From NCBI GenBank assembly GCA_022561755.1, contig JADFQN010000006.1, positions 1 through 47,587 on the forward strand: 47,587 nucleotides of DNA, in the 5' to 3' direction. The notes under the pieces were generated by a model that saw only the letters and a list, made by a program, of their open reading frames with translations, made no database searches and was not told the DNA's origin. This document shows positions 25,158 through 33,681 of the stretch, in pieces; positions within the stretch are counted from its first letter, which is position 1, and every line of letters begins with the position of its first letter. The DNA is from Bacteroidota bacterium. GTDB lineage: Bacteria > Bacteroidota > Rhodothermia > Rhodothermales > Rubricoccaceae. A program made the translations under genes and the position numbers.

Positions 25158-26780
25158 TCACCGCAACCCGGGCAACCGCTTGAGAATCTTCAATCCGGTA
25201 AGCACAGCCCCAGCGAAGGCCTCCGCAGCCATGCCCGCAATAGGGGCGATGGGAAGGAGGTGCTGCGTGGCCACAGTCTGCGCTTCCGTGTATTTCAGGA
25301 TGCCGGCCGGCCCGTGGCGTCGCCCGAGGCCGGACTGCTTGAAGCCGCCCATCGGTGCTGCCGTTGAGCCCCACGCGGCCACGTACGTTTCATTCACGTT
25401 CACCGTGCCGCATTCGAGGAGGCGGGCGACGCTTCTGGCACGGGCGATGTTTGTACTCCAAACGCCTGCACTGAGGCCGTACGCGGTGCTGTTGGCCAGT
25501 TCTACGGCCTCGTCGTCGGTAGCGAAAGGATAGACGGAAACGACCGGGCCGAAGGTCTCTTCCGTGTACAGGGTCATCTCCGGCGTTACGCCTGTCAGCA
25601 CCGTGGGGGCATAAAAGAATGGGCCGAGGTGGGGAAGGGGATGGCCTCCCACGATGACGTTCGCACCCTTCGACTTCGCGTCTTCGACATGCTCTGTCAC
25701 CTTGTCGAGCTGCTCGGCCGAGGCGAGCGAGCCCATCTCCACGTCCCAGCCGAAACCAGGAGCGACGTTCATCGCCTCAATCTTGTATTTGAAGCGCTGA
25801 ACAAAGGCATCGAACAGCGACGCATGGATGTAGATGCGCTCGATGGATACGCAGAGTTGCCCCGCCGAAGCAAAGCAATCGCGGATGGCGCCGTCCACCG
25901 ACTTATGCAGGTCGGCGTCGTCGAGGACGACGAGAGGGTTCTTGCCTCCCAGTTCCAGTGAGCAGCCGATCAGCCGCTCGGAGGCCTGCCGCGCTATGAG
26001 CTTGCCCACCTCCGTCGATCCAGTAAAGTGGAGGAAGTCCGCGTTGGCGATGAGCGACGGGCCGAGTGTGGGACCGTCGCCCGGGATCATGTGGAGGAGG
26101 TCGCGCGGCAGCCCGGCGGCGTAGAGCAACTCCGCCGCCCAGAGTGCGGTGAACGGTGTTTGTTCGGCGGGCTTCACGACCACGGCATTTCCTGCCAGCA
26201 GCGCCGGGATGGCATCGGTAATGGCCATCGTCAGCGGGTAGTTCCACGGTGCAATAATTCCCACCACACCGACGGGCGGGTGGTTGACCTCCACGCTCGT
26301 CAGAAATGGAACGAACCCGAGCGGGTGCTTTTTGGCGAGGGCAGCCGCGCCGTGATACGCGTAATAGCGACTCACCAGCGCCACATCCCCAACTTCCAGA
26401 AAAGCATCGTAGCGGGTCTTGCCGCTTTCCAGTTGAATCAGGTCGAGGGCCTCCTCGTGGCGCTCCAGAACGAGGTCGTGGTAGCACTCGAAGATTCGCG
26501 CCCGCTCGCGGTAGGGTCGGGCGGCCCATGCTTTTTGCGCAGCCCGCGCCCGGCGGAAGGCCTCGTCCACATCCTCCGGCGCACCGGCGGGCAGCGAGGC
26601 AACAGTTTCTCCCGAAAACGGTGCCTTGACGACAAGGCTCGCTCGTTCCTGCGTCGTTTCGAGGTAGGTGGCGGCTTTGGCCAGTTCTCGGAGGCGCTCC
26701 GCTGAGAGGGTGGGTGGGAGAGTAGGCGGCTGCCCGTTACCGGTGTGCAGGGCGTCGAGGACGGAGGAAGTGGTGGGCAT
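25158..26780 (-). CDS. Succinate-semialdehyde dehydrogenase (GabD2-like aldehyde dehydrogenase)
   Basis: A 540-residue aldehyde dehydrogenase. It is strikingly like the mycobacterial GabD2 type: VGVVGIIAPWNYPLTMAITD (cofactor fold), GNAVVVKPAEQTPFTALWAA, FTGSTEVGKLIA, ELGGKNPLVVLDDA with the general-base Glu, and FASAGQLCVSIERIYI with catalytic Cys. The C-terminus AAPMGGFKQSGLGRRHGPAG and LKYTEAQTVAT also match. GabD2 oxidises succinate semialdehyde to succinate with NAD(P)+. The last 40 residues are hydrophobic (LPIAPIAGMAAEAFAGAVLT), as in GabD2, and may bind membrane. The ATG overlaps the DUF4105 stop (TAATG, one shared base), so translation is coupled to it. The exact aldehyde is inferred from similarity remembered, not tested. 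Confidence 0.87.
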   Translation of the reverse strand: MPTTSSVLDALHTGNGQPPTLPPTLSAERLRELAKAATYLETTQERASLVVKAPFSGETVASLPAGAPEDVDEAFRRARAAQKAWAARPYRERARIFECYHDLVLERHEEALDLIQLESGKTRYDAFLEVGDVALVSRYYAYHGAAALAKKHPLGFVPFLTSVEVNHPPVGVVGIIAPWNYPLTMAITDAIPALLAGNAVVVKPAEQTPFTALWAAELLYAAGLPRDLLHMIPGDGPTLGPSLIANADFLHFTGSTEVGKLIARQASERLIGCSLELGGKNPLVVLDDADLHKSVDGAIRDCFASAGQLCVSIERIYIHASLFDAFVQRFKYKIEAMNVAPGFGWDVEMGSLASAEQLDKVTEHVEDAKSKGANVIVGGHPLPHLGPFFYAPTVLTGVTPEMTLYTEETFGPVVSVYPFATDDEAVELANSTAYGLSAGVWSTNIARARSVARLLECGTVNVNETYVAAWGSTAAPMGGFKQSGLGRRHGPAGILKYTEAQTVATQHLLPIAPIAGMAAEAFAGAVLTGLKILKRLPGLR

Positions 26781-27973
26781 TATCGGGAGGCTGGTTTTCG
26801 CGCGTAGAGACGCACGGACGAGCGGAGTACGAGCAGAAGAACGATGGGCAGGATCGGGGCGGGAAGAGCCTGCGGAAGAATCCGCCAGAACAGGACGACG
26901 GCTAGTGCGGTGATCGCCGTTGCGCCGAGGTAGGCCCGCATCCAGCGCGGCAGTGATGGTTTCCACAGCCACCATGCCGCGAGCAGGTGGGCCGGCCACG
27001 CCCAGAGCAGGTTCAGGTTTGGACCCGTCACGGCGTGCTCCGTTCCGAGCCAGAGCATCGCCAGAATCAACCCCGCAATCCCCGTGATTGTAAAGAGGAG
27101 ACTGTCGCCCCGTCTTCCTATGGCGGTGCTTCGCCGCCCCCGAGCGAATCCCCAAATCGTTGCCGCCAATCCTGCCAGTAAGACGAACCACAGTACGAGC
27201 TTCGGAAAATCGAAGGCGCCGCGCTCGCCCACATAATCCGGAATGACGACCACGGTATCCGTTGCCGCGACGAGCCGCCTCCCATCGAAGAAGGCGACGT
27301 TGAACTGATTCATCAACTCGACGGGAAGGAAGACGCGCTCGCGTGCTGATGCATGCTGATCAGTAGGCAGCCCCAGGCCCAGATTAATGCCGAGCCGGAG
27401 CAGAGGCGTGTCCGTGATATAGGGATGGACGAGTTGCCGAAAGGTGTCTGAGGAAGCATCCTCCGGGAGAGTCAATCGCCCGTGGCTGCTCGAAACGAGT
27501 GCGCTGTCGAGGATGTCCAAGAGCCGCGTCGAGCAGTTGTCGAAGAAGAAATCGTAGCGGTACGCGCGGTTTTCGGGGAGGGCGTTGGTTTCAAGGAGGC
27601 CGTAGAGCGACTGTACAGTTTCTGCCGGCAGCGCCAGGTGCTGCTCAATCATCGGCCGTCGTAGGAAGGCGTACTTGTCCAATTCCAACTCGTACGGCGC
27701 CGTATCGAGCAGGTAGTCGAGTTGGCCGCGGACGAAGCGGAAGAGAAAGAAGGGCTGCTCGAAATCGAACGTACCGTAGTTGTACGTTTTGTCGAGCCCC
27801 GACGCAGGATCGCGAATGCGGTACCCGCTGTGCCCAAACTGGCTGTAGACCTCGTCGCCCGGCAGTATCGTGAGCAGCGACGCCGAGGCCGAGTCGGAGA
27901 GCGAATCTGCGGGCTGGGCGGAAGCGGCCCCGACAAGCAGCAGCAGAGCATAGAAAACGAGCGAGCGACACAT
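26780..27973 (-). CDS. DUF4105 domain protein with C-terminal membrane helices
   Basis: A 397-residue envelope protein. A signal peptide (MCRSLVFYALLLLVGAASAQ) precedes the DUF4105/Lnb-N-like periplasmic domain: LTILPGDEVYSQFGHSGYRI, TYNYGTFDFEQPFFLFRFVR and RYDFFFDNCSTRLLDILDSA with the conserved D-N-C-S-T. This papain-like-looking set (Cys in DNCSTR, His in FGHS) suggests hydrolase activity, not shown. From about residue 265 four or five membrane helices follow (LVLWFVLLAGLAATIWGFAR onward). ATG at 27973 is used because the signal begins there. Its stop overlaps the aldehyde dehydrogenase start. Confidence 0.87.
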   Translation of the reverse strand: MCRSLVFYALLLLVGAASAQPADSLSDSASASLLTILPGDEVYSQFGHSGYRIRDPASGLDKTYNYGTFDFEQPFFLFRFVRGQLDYLLDTAPYELELDKYAFLRRPMIEQHLALPAETVQSLYGLLETNALPENRAYRYDFFFDNCSTRLLDILDSALVSSSHGRLTLPEDASSDTFRQLVHPYITDTPLLRLGINLGLGLPTDQHASARERVFLPVELMNQFNVAFFDGRRLVAATDTVVVIPDYVGERGAFDFPKLVLWFVLLAGLAATIWGFARGRRSTAIGRRGDSLLFTITGIAGLILAMLWLGTEHAVTGPNLNLLWAWPAHLLAAWWLWKPSLPRWMRAYLGATAITALAVVLFWRILPQALPAPILPIVLLLVLRSSVRLYARKPASR

Positions 27974-28021
27974 GGCGCACCGAAGATAGCCGCGTGATCT
28001 CACCTGAAATTTCTCGTCTCT

Positions 28022-28552
28022 TTAAGACTCCGGGTCAGTCTGTTCCTGGGCGGCCGCTAGCTCGTGGAGGCGCTGCACGTTGGCGTCCATGACAGCCTGT
28101 TCGTCTTCCCGCTCGGTCTCCGCACGGCGGGCTATCGATGCGTCGAGCGACCACGGGCCGCTGCCCCAGATGCTGAACACGGCGAGAAGAAACAGCACGA
28201 GCGCGGCGAGCTCGAACGACTGGTCGCCTTCGAAAAGGCCCGATGAACCGTGGACGTGGAAGACGGCGCCGATGAGGACGGGAACCTGAACGAGCGCAGC
28301 AATGCGCGTGAGGAGCCCGAGGCTCAGAAACAGCCCGCCGCCGAGGTGCGCCAGGGCCACGTAGTGCAGCATGACGCCCGAGACGAGGAAATCCGGGCCG
28401 CCCTCTGGCATGAGCGCCAAGTAGGCCTCCGAGTTGGTGAGAAACAAAAGGCCGCGCACGAACAGGGCGAAGCCGAGGTAGAAACGCACCAGATCGAGGG
28501 CCTCGGCGCGATGGGTATCGACCCATTCACGCCACCGAGAGAGAACATTCAT
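28022..28552 (-). CDS. DoxX family membrane protein
   Basis: A 176-residue protein with four membrane helices. ALDLVRFYLGFALFVRGLLF, LAHLGGGLFLSLGLLTRIAA and LVQVPVLIGAVFHVH fit DoxX (quinone-pathway or redox-associated membrane proteins). A long polar C-terminal tail (RRAETEREDEQAVMDANVQR) is predicted cytoplasmic and coiled. It lies 48 bp upstream of the DUF4105 gene in the same direction, so DoxX, DUF4105 and the dehydrogenase may form one unit. Specific role unknown. Confidence 0.87.
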   Translation of the reverse strand: MNVLSRWREWVDTHRAEALDLVRFYLGFALFVRGLLFLTNSEAYLALMPEGGPDFLVSGVMLHYVALAHLGGGLFLSLGLLTRIAALVQVPVLIGAVFHVHGSSGLFEGDQSFELAALVLFLLAVFSIWGSGPWSLDASIARRAETEREDEQAVMDANVQRLHELAAAQEQTDPES

Positions 28553-28872
28553 GGCCGGATTGGGAGAGTGAGAGGGGAGGAGTAACCGGAGACCGCCTCT
28601 CCGGCGCCGCTATAATGTAGTGTTCAACAATGTAATGTTCGTGTTTGGAACGGTTTCCATCTTGTTCATTGTTCGGGTCTGATCACAGTCAACCGCAAAG
28701 GACCGCTTCGAGCCATTCTGGTCCGTTTCGGTGTTGCATTCGTCGTCCGGGACTATTGCCCCGACCTCCTCATGCGCCTAGAAACGGCCTCAGGCTGTCT
28801 TCGAACCGATCGCATCGCGCTAACTGTCAACAGACCCTAGCTTCGGCTTCTCCTGTTTCACCTGTCCGAATC
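28553..28872. other. Divergent intergenic region upstream of doxX-like and nth genes
   Basis: 320 bp holding the start regions of two divergent genes. The open frame reading into nth has no family similarity before 28873. 28826-28840 (GTCAACAGACCCTAG) resembles the right end of the GGAG-N-CTGT elements, with one base different from C3. A convincing left end is not found. TGTTCAACAATGTAATGTTC near 28621 is A/T-rich and may hold a promoter; I cannot assign boxes. Confidence 0.45.
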
Positions 28873-29712
28873 TTGACCCGACGAGAAAGAACCCGCGTCG
28901 TTCTCGACCTCCTCCGTGAGCGCATCCCGAGGCCGGAGACCGAGCTTGAGTACCGCGACCCATTTGAGTTGCTCGTGGCCGTGATGCTTTCGGCGCAATG
29001 CACCGACGCCCGTGTCAACATGGTCACGCCGGATTTACTGAAGCGCTTCCCTACGCCGCGCGTGATGGCGGAGGCTGAGCCCGACGAGATTCTGGAGTAC
29101 ATCCAGTCGATTTCCTATCCGAACAGCAAAGCCAAGGCGCTGGCTGTCACCTCGCGCATGCTGGTGGAGGAGTTCGGCGGCGAGGTGCCGGGCACACACG
29201 CCGATTTGATGCGCCTCCGCGGCGTCGGCAGGAAAACGGCCAACGTGATGATGGCTGTCGCCTTCGATGAGCCCGCTATTGCCGTGGACACGCATGTATT
29301 CCGGGTGGCAAACCGGATCGGGATCGTGAAGGACGCGAAGACGCCGCACGCGGTAGAGCAAGGTCTCCACCGCGTGATTCCGAAGGCAGACTGGGGCGAG
29401 GCGCACCACTTACTGATCCTGCACGGCCGCTACACGTGCACGGCGCGGAGTCCCGCGTGCTCGAAATGCCCCGTCACCGAGCACTGCGGCTACTTTGCGG
29501 CCCTCCAAAAACTTCCGAAGCCGCTCAAGGGCCTCGACCCAAAGCGCGGCATGTACTATTCGAAAACCACCGGACGCTACTTCGACAAACCCATCACCAA
29601 AACAGACCGCCACGGTGTGGAGCAGATAGCCGAACCGAGCTCGGGCTCGATGAACGTCTACCTCACCAAAACAGGCGAGACTACGAAGACGGCGAAGGAT
29701 TACCGGATCTGA
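28873..29712 (+). CDS. nth: Endonuclease III with a 70-residue C-terminal extension
   Basis: A 279-residue base-excision repair glycosylase/AP lyase for oxidised pyrimidines. From TTG at 28873 the catalytic Lys is residue 121 (RLRGVGRKTANVMM) and the catalytic Asp 139 (AVDTHVFRVANRIG), almost the E. coli numbers (120 and 138), which supports this start. The iron-sulfur cysteines are 189, 196, 199 and 205 with the canonical C-x6-C-x2-C-x5-C spacing. E. coli Nth ends at 211; here a basic tail follows (PLKGLDPKRGMYYSKTTGRY ... TGETTKTAKDYRI) with no domain I recognise. No Shine-Dalgarno sequence is seen. Confidence 0.92.
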   Translation: MTRRERTRVVLDLLRERIPRPETELEYRDPFELLVAVMLSAQCTDARVNMVTPDLLKRFPTPRVMAEAEPDEILEYIQSISYPNSKAKALAVTSRMLVEEFGGEVPGTHADLMRLRGVGRKTANVMMAVAFDEPAIAVDTHVFRVANRIGIVKDAKTPHAVEQGLHRVIPKADWGEAHHLLILHGRYTCTARSPACSKCPVTEHCGYFAALQKLPKPLKGLDPKRGMYYSKTTGRYFDKPITKTDRHGVEQIAEPSSGSMNVYLTKTGETTKTAKDYRI

Positions 29713-29754
29713 GGGTAGGGCGTGCTCGCTGAGCGCGCCGGTATGACGTGAGTA

Positions 29755-29777
29755 GAGACGCCTCTGCGGGGCGTCTC
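29755..29777. repeat. GAGACGCC hairpin repeat
   Basis: GAGACGCC (29755-29762) pairs with GGCGTCTC (29770-29777). It is preceded by AGTA, matching the GTAGAGACG...CGTCTC element at 34776-34800. Such TAGAGACG palindromes are widespread bacterial intergenic repeats. The remainder of 29713-29943 contains tracts such as GTGTGAGGGTATGAGTG and CATTCACCGTTCACCATTC and no gene. Confidence 0.6.
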
Positions 29778-29943
29778 CCGAGTATGAGAGGATGAACGTG
29801 TGAGGGTATGAGTGGGCGGTCGTGTCGTGGGGACGTCCCTTGTGGGCGTCCATTGCCGACGACCGCCACGCACCTACGGGCGTAATTTGGGCGACGGCCT
29901 CAAATCCCTTCAGCATTCACCGTTCACCATTCAGCCTTCCCCC

Positions 29944-31485
29944 GTGCTCCACAAGCACCTTCTGCTCATCCTCGACGGCTACGGCATCGCCGAGGATCAG
30001 TCCGTTTCGGCCATCGATGCAGCGCGGAAGCCTTACCTCGACCATCTGTTTGCAGCGTACCCGCATTCGACGCTGGAGGCTTCGGGCCGTGCCGTCGGAC
30101 TGCCGGAGGGGCAGATGGGAAACTCCGAAGTCGGCCACATGAACCTCGGCGCCGGGCGCGTTGTCGATCAGGGCATCACCCGGATCGACAAGGCCATCGA
30201 GGACGATTCTTTTTTTGGCAATGACGTGCTGCGCGCCGCCGTCAAGCATGCGAAGGCGAACGGATCCACGCTGCACCTGCTCGGGCTGTTTTCTGATGGC
30301 GGCGTTCACTCGCACATCGACCATTTGTTCGCGCTGTCCGAGTTGGCGAAGAGAGAAGGGCTGGATGGAGATCGCGTGGTGCTCCACGCCTTCACCGACG
30401 GCCGCGACACCGATCCGAAAGCGGGCGTCGAGTATGTGCGACAGTTTCAGATTAAGGCGGAGGAGATTAGGGTAGGGCGGATTGGCTCCGTCGTCGGGCG
30501 CTACTTCGCCATGGACCGTGACAACCGCTGGCCGCGCACAAAGAAGGCCTACGACCTGCTGGCCAAAGGCACCGGCGATGTTTTCGATGATCCTGTGGAA
30601 GCGCTGCAGGCCAGCTACGCCTCCGGCGTGACCGACGAGTTCGTTGAGCCGATTCAGATAGCGGGAGCGCCTCGCGTTCAGAACGGCGACGCCGTGCTGT
30701 TCTTCAACTTCCGCTCAGACCGTGCCCGTCAGATCACCCGCGCCCTGACCGACGATGTGTTCGATGGCTTCGATCGGGGCGAACGGCTGGATCTCCACTT
30801 CGCTACGTTCACGTCGTATCACAAAGAGTTTCAGCTTCCGGTCGCGTTCCCCAAAGTGGATTTGACCGATACGCTCGGCGAAGTCATAAGCCGGAGCGGA
30901 TTTTCTCAGCTTCGTGTGGCAGAATCGGAGAAGTATCCGCACGTCACGTACTTCTTTAACGGGGGGAGGGAGGTTCAGCATGAGGGCGAGGCGCGCATTC
31001 TCGTTCCCAGCCCCAAGGTGCCGACGTACGACCTCCAGCCCGAGATGAGCGCGCCTGAACTTGCCGAACAGGTTGCCACGCACATCGCCGCGCACGAACC
31101 CGATCTGATTGTTCTCAACTTTGCAAACCCGGACATGGTGGGCCATACCGGCGTGTTCGAGGCTGCCGTCAGAGCGGTGGAGGCCGTCGATGCGGGGACG
31201 AAAACGGTGGTCGAGGCCGCGTTGGTCCACGGCTACACGGTTCAGATCATCGCCGACCATGGCAATGCCGACAAGATGTTGAATCCTGACGGCTCACCGA
31301 ACACGGCGCACACCACGGCGCTTGTCCCACACCTCATCATCCGCGATGGTTTCGGCGGCCCAATCCGCCACGGCAAGCTCGGCGACATAGCGCCGACACT
31401 GCTTACGTTCATGGGGCTCGATATCCCGGAGGCCATGACCGGCGATGTGATTGCCGAGCCCACGCACTCAACGCAACTCATGTAA
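29944..31485 (+). CDS. gpmI: 2,3-bisphosphoglycerate-independent phosphoglycerate mutase
   Basis: A 513-residue two-metal enzyme that interconverts 3- and 2-phosphoglycerate in glycolysis. LLLILDGYGIAEDQS starts the phosphatase domain. The phosphorylated Ser is residue 61 in GQMGNSEVGHMNLGAGRVV. The mutase domain has HLLGLFSDGGVHSHIDHLF, HAFTDGRDTDPKAGVEYV and RYFAMDRDNRW. The second metal site is in NFANPDMVGHTG and IIADHGNADKM. GTG at 29944 is the start that gives the standard N-terminus and length; the 44 codons before it are open but are low-complexity spacer. Confidence 0.94.
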   Translation: MLHKHLLLILDGYGIAEDQSVSAIDAARKPYLDHLFAAYPHSTLEASGRAVGLPEGQMGNSEVGHMNLGAGRVVDQGITRIDKAIEDDSFFGNDVLRAAVKHAKANGSTLHLLGLFSDGGVHSHIDHLFALSELAKREGLDGDRVVLHAFTDGRDTDPKAGVEYVRQFQIKAEEIRVGRIGSVVGRYFAMDRDNRWPRTKKAYDLLAKGTGDVFDDPVEALQASYASGVTDEFVEPIQIAGAPRVQNGDAVLFFNFRSDRARQITRALTDDVFDGFDRGERLDLHFATFTSYHKEFQLPVAFPKVDLTDTLGEVISRSGFSQLRVAESEKYPHVTYFFNGGREVQHEGEARILVPSPKVPTYDLQPEMSAPELAEQVATHIAAHEPDLIVLNFANPDMVGHTGVFEAAVRAVEAVDAGTKTVVEAALVHGYTVQIIADHGNADKMLNPDGSPNTAHTTALVPHLIIRDGFGGPIRHGKLGDIAPTLLTFMGLDIPEAMTGDVIAEPTHSTQLM

Positions 31486-31531
31486 TCACGCAATCACGCC
31501 CCCACGTAATCACGTATTCACGTACTCATTC

Positions 31532-32020
31532 ATGGGCTTCGATGCAGTTTTCGATTACTCCATCCCGTACTTCCACCCGCTGGTGGTACACTTCCCACTG
31601 GTGCTGCTTCTGCTGGCAAGCGGAGCAGCGGTGGCCTACGCGATCGGGGGAACGGCCGTCTGGAGGCGCGTGCTCCTGATTCTGCTCGCGCTCGGCGCCC
31701 TGACCGCCATTGTGGCCGAGCGAACCGGCGAGGCCCTCGAAGAAAGCATGGAAGGCACGCCCATCGTCGACGAACTGGCGGAGTTCCACGAAACGGCCGC
31801 CCACTGGACGGTTCGCACCAGCTTCCTGGCGTTGTTTGTAGGCATCGTCGTGACGATCTGGTGGCGACGAAGGCAATCCTCGCACACAGTTGCGGAAAGC
31901 ACACCGACGCCCTCAGAACCCCTCTGGATGCGGCTGGTACTCCTCGTTCTTGCGGGAATTGTGGCAGCATTGGTGGCCTATACGGCACACGTTGGGGCTG
32001 TGATGGTGTGGGGCGTGTGA
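31532..32020 (+). CDS. DUF2231-like small membrane protein
   Basis: A 162-residue integral membrane protein. FHPLVVHFPLVLLLLASGAA is the typical DUF2231 start, with the H-P-x-x-V-H-F-P motif. Further helices are VLLILLALGALTAIVAERTG, HWTVRTSFLALFVGIVVTIW and RLVLLVLAGIVAALVAYTAH. HETAAHW between the second and third suggests a metal or heme ligand pair (inference). The ATG at 31532 is preceded by a repeat-like ACGTAATCACGTATTCACGT spacer. Function unknown. Confidence 0.8.
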   Translation: MGFDAVFDYSIPYFHPLVVHFPLVLLLLASGAAVAYAIGGTAVWRRVLLILLALGALTAIVAERTGEALEESMEGTPIVDELAEFHETAAHWTVRTSFLALFVGIVVTIWWRRRQSSHTVAESTPTPSEPLWMRLVLLVLAGIVAALVAYTAHVGAVMVWGV

Positions 32021-32389
32021 ATGGTGAAGTGCAAAGGGAAAAGTGAGAAGGGAAAAGGGCGGATATCGGGCTTTGCGCTTCGGGCTTTGTGCTTCGGGCT
32101 TCGGGCTTCGGGATTTGTGTCCACGTCCGAATTCAGTCTGATACTTCCCTGGCCCGCCATCTTTGTCCTGCGTCCTTTGTCCTCCCTCGTCTGTCCTCTG
32201 TCCTCTGTCCTCTGTCCTCTGTCCTCTGTCCTCTGTCCTCCGTCCTCTGCTCTCCGTCTTCCGCCCTCTGTCTTCCGTCCTCTGCCCGTCGGGCTTTGGG
32301 TTTTGGGTTTTGGAATTTGAGATTTGGAATTTGTGTCCATCGCTGTCCTCCGTTACCACGCCAAACGAAATCGCGGCCAGTTGTTTGCA
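32021..32389. repeat. Low-complexity microsatellite region
   Basis: 369 bp with no gene. 32075-32115 is a run of GGGCTTC/GGGCTTT words. About 32165-32285 is a degenerate 7-nt repeat of the CTGTCCT type (TGTCCTC, CGTCCTC, TGTCTTC). 32286-32335 is TTGGGTTTTGGG then TTTGGAATTTG. It reads open on several frames only because of its composition. Confidence 0.85.
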
Positions 32390-33559
32390 ATGCCTCCACG
32401 ATTCTTCAAAGCCGTACTGATTTGCACAACGCTGTTATGGTGGAGTAACCCGGCGCACGGCCAGATTCAGCGGATCGTTTCACCCGACACTACGGTGGGC
32501 AACCATTTCGGTACAGCGGTCGATTTTGATGAGGGCAGGGTGCTGGTCGGCGCCAGCGGGGAGCACTCCTGCGGCGAGAACGCCGGCGCGGCCTACATCT
32601 TCGAGCCGGCCATAGATGGGCGCTACGGGCTCGTCGCCCGCCTCGCCCCCGCGAACTGCAAGACCGGCCGCTTCTTCGGGCACGTGGCTGCGCTTAGCGG
32701 CGACGTGGCGCTGGTAGGAGGGACGAAGGGGTTCCTCGGAGGCAGTGTGCCTAATCCGGTCTACATTTTCGAGCGGCGGGAGGATGGGACTTGGTCGGAG
32801 ACCGCGCAACTTCTTCCCGATAACGTTGATGACGCACTCGGTTTCGGTGCGTCGGTCGCGCTGGAGGGCGCGAGGGCGGTCGTTACATCCGTCGGTGATC
32901 CTGGCGTCGCGCTGCCGGGTACGGCCTTTGTTTTCGAGCGCCGGGCGGACGGTGCCTGGACGCAGGTGGAGCGCATCCAACGATCCGGGGCGTTCGGCGC
33001 ATTCGCCGTTCTGGATGGGGATCGGCTCGCCGTGACGGCACCCGGTGTCGGGACACATCCGGATGGCGGCATCTATGTGTTTGAACGGGATGCGCTTGGA
33101 ATCTGGCAAGAAATCGGCCGTATCGGGGGGCTCTCGGAGGCCTCGTTGCGCTGCGACCTCGAAGGCGATCGGCTCGTCGTCGGCCGGAGTAGCGCCGAGC
33201 AAAAACAGCAAGGCCGCACAGAAGTGTACGAGCGGCGATCCGACGGGCGGTGGGAGCTGGAAGAGACGCTACGGCCCATCTCCTCCTACGACTTCGGAGC
33301 ATTCGGAACAAACGTTGCCCTTTCGGGCTCTCGCCTTCTGATTGTGGGATACGCCGAGCAGATTAACCTACCCTACAACATCGACCGCGTGGTGTATGTG
33401 TTCAACCGGTTGCTGAACGGAGAGTGGCGTCAGCAGCACATCATCGACGTGGGCAACACGGGGTTCGGTGTGTCGATTGATCTGGACGACCAGACAGCGT
33501 TGATCGGCGAAGCCAGCGACGATAAACGAGGAGCGGCGTACATTGTGCGGCTGTTTTGA
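32390..33559 (+). CDS. Secreted FG-GAP-like beta-propeller protein
   Basis: A 389-residue protein. The signal peptide (FFKAVLICTTLLWWSNPAHG) precedes blades of the FG-GAP/integrin-alpha type: GNHFGTAVDFDEGRVLVGAS, RFFGHVAALSGDVALVGG and FGASVALEGARAV, each followed by an aromatic strand such as YIFERREDGTWSETAQL. There are about seven blades. There is no sorting tail and no lipobox, so after export it is periplasmic or released. ATG at 32390 is the first with a signal peptide directly after. Role unknown. Confidence 0.8.
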   Translation: MPPRFFKAVLICTTLLWWSNPAHGQIQRIVSPDTTVGNHFGTAVDFDEGRVLVGASGEHSCGENAGAAYIFEPAIDGRYGLVARLAPANCKTGRFFGHVAALSGDVALVGGTKGFLGGSVPNPVYIFERREDGTWSETAQLLPDNVDDALGFGASVALEGARAVVTSVGDPGVALPGTAFVFERRADGAWTQVERIQRSGAFGAFAVLDGDRLAVTAPGVGTHPDGGIYVFERDALGIWQEIGRIGGLSEASLRCDLEGDRLVVGRSSAEQKQQGRTEVYERRSDGRWELEETLRPISSYDFGAFGTNVALSGSRLLIVGYAEQINLPYNIDRVVYVFNRLLNGEWRQQHIIDVGNTGFGVSIDLDDQTALIGEASDDKRGAAYIVRLF

Positions 33560-33681
33560 AGAGTGAATGGTGAAAGATGAAGGCTGAAGCGAAAAGGGTG
33601 AAGGGAGAAGGATCTGAGACAGAAATTCCAAATTCCAAATTCCAAATCCCCAAAACCTTCAACCTTCAACCTTCAAACCTG
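33560..33681. repeat. Low-complexity spacer between convergent genes
   Basis: GTGAATGGTGAAAGATGAAG, AAATTCCAAATTCCAAATTC and CTTCAACCTTCAACCTTC runs fill the 122 bp. They belong to the same word families as 21.3, 24.6 and 32.3 kb. Confidence 0.75.

Noticed and set aside
28645-28872. N-terminal extension of endonuclease III from an upstream TTG
   Set aside because: The extra 76 residues are Ser/Arg/Pro/Cys-rich with no homology, and catalytic residue numbering fits the start at 28873.
29812-29943. Upstream start for the phosphoglycerate mutase
   Set aside because: The 44 extra codons read through spacer sequence; GTG at 29944 gives the family N-terminus and length.
32160-32290. Regular spacing of CTGTCCT-type words as a possible CRISPR array
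   Set aside because: Period is about 7 nt with no spacers of 25-40 nt and no cas genes; it is a degenerate microsatellite.
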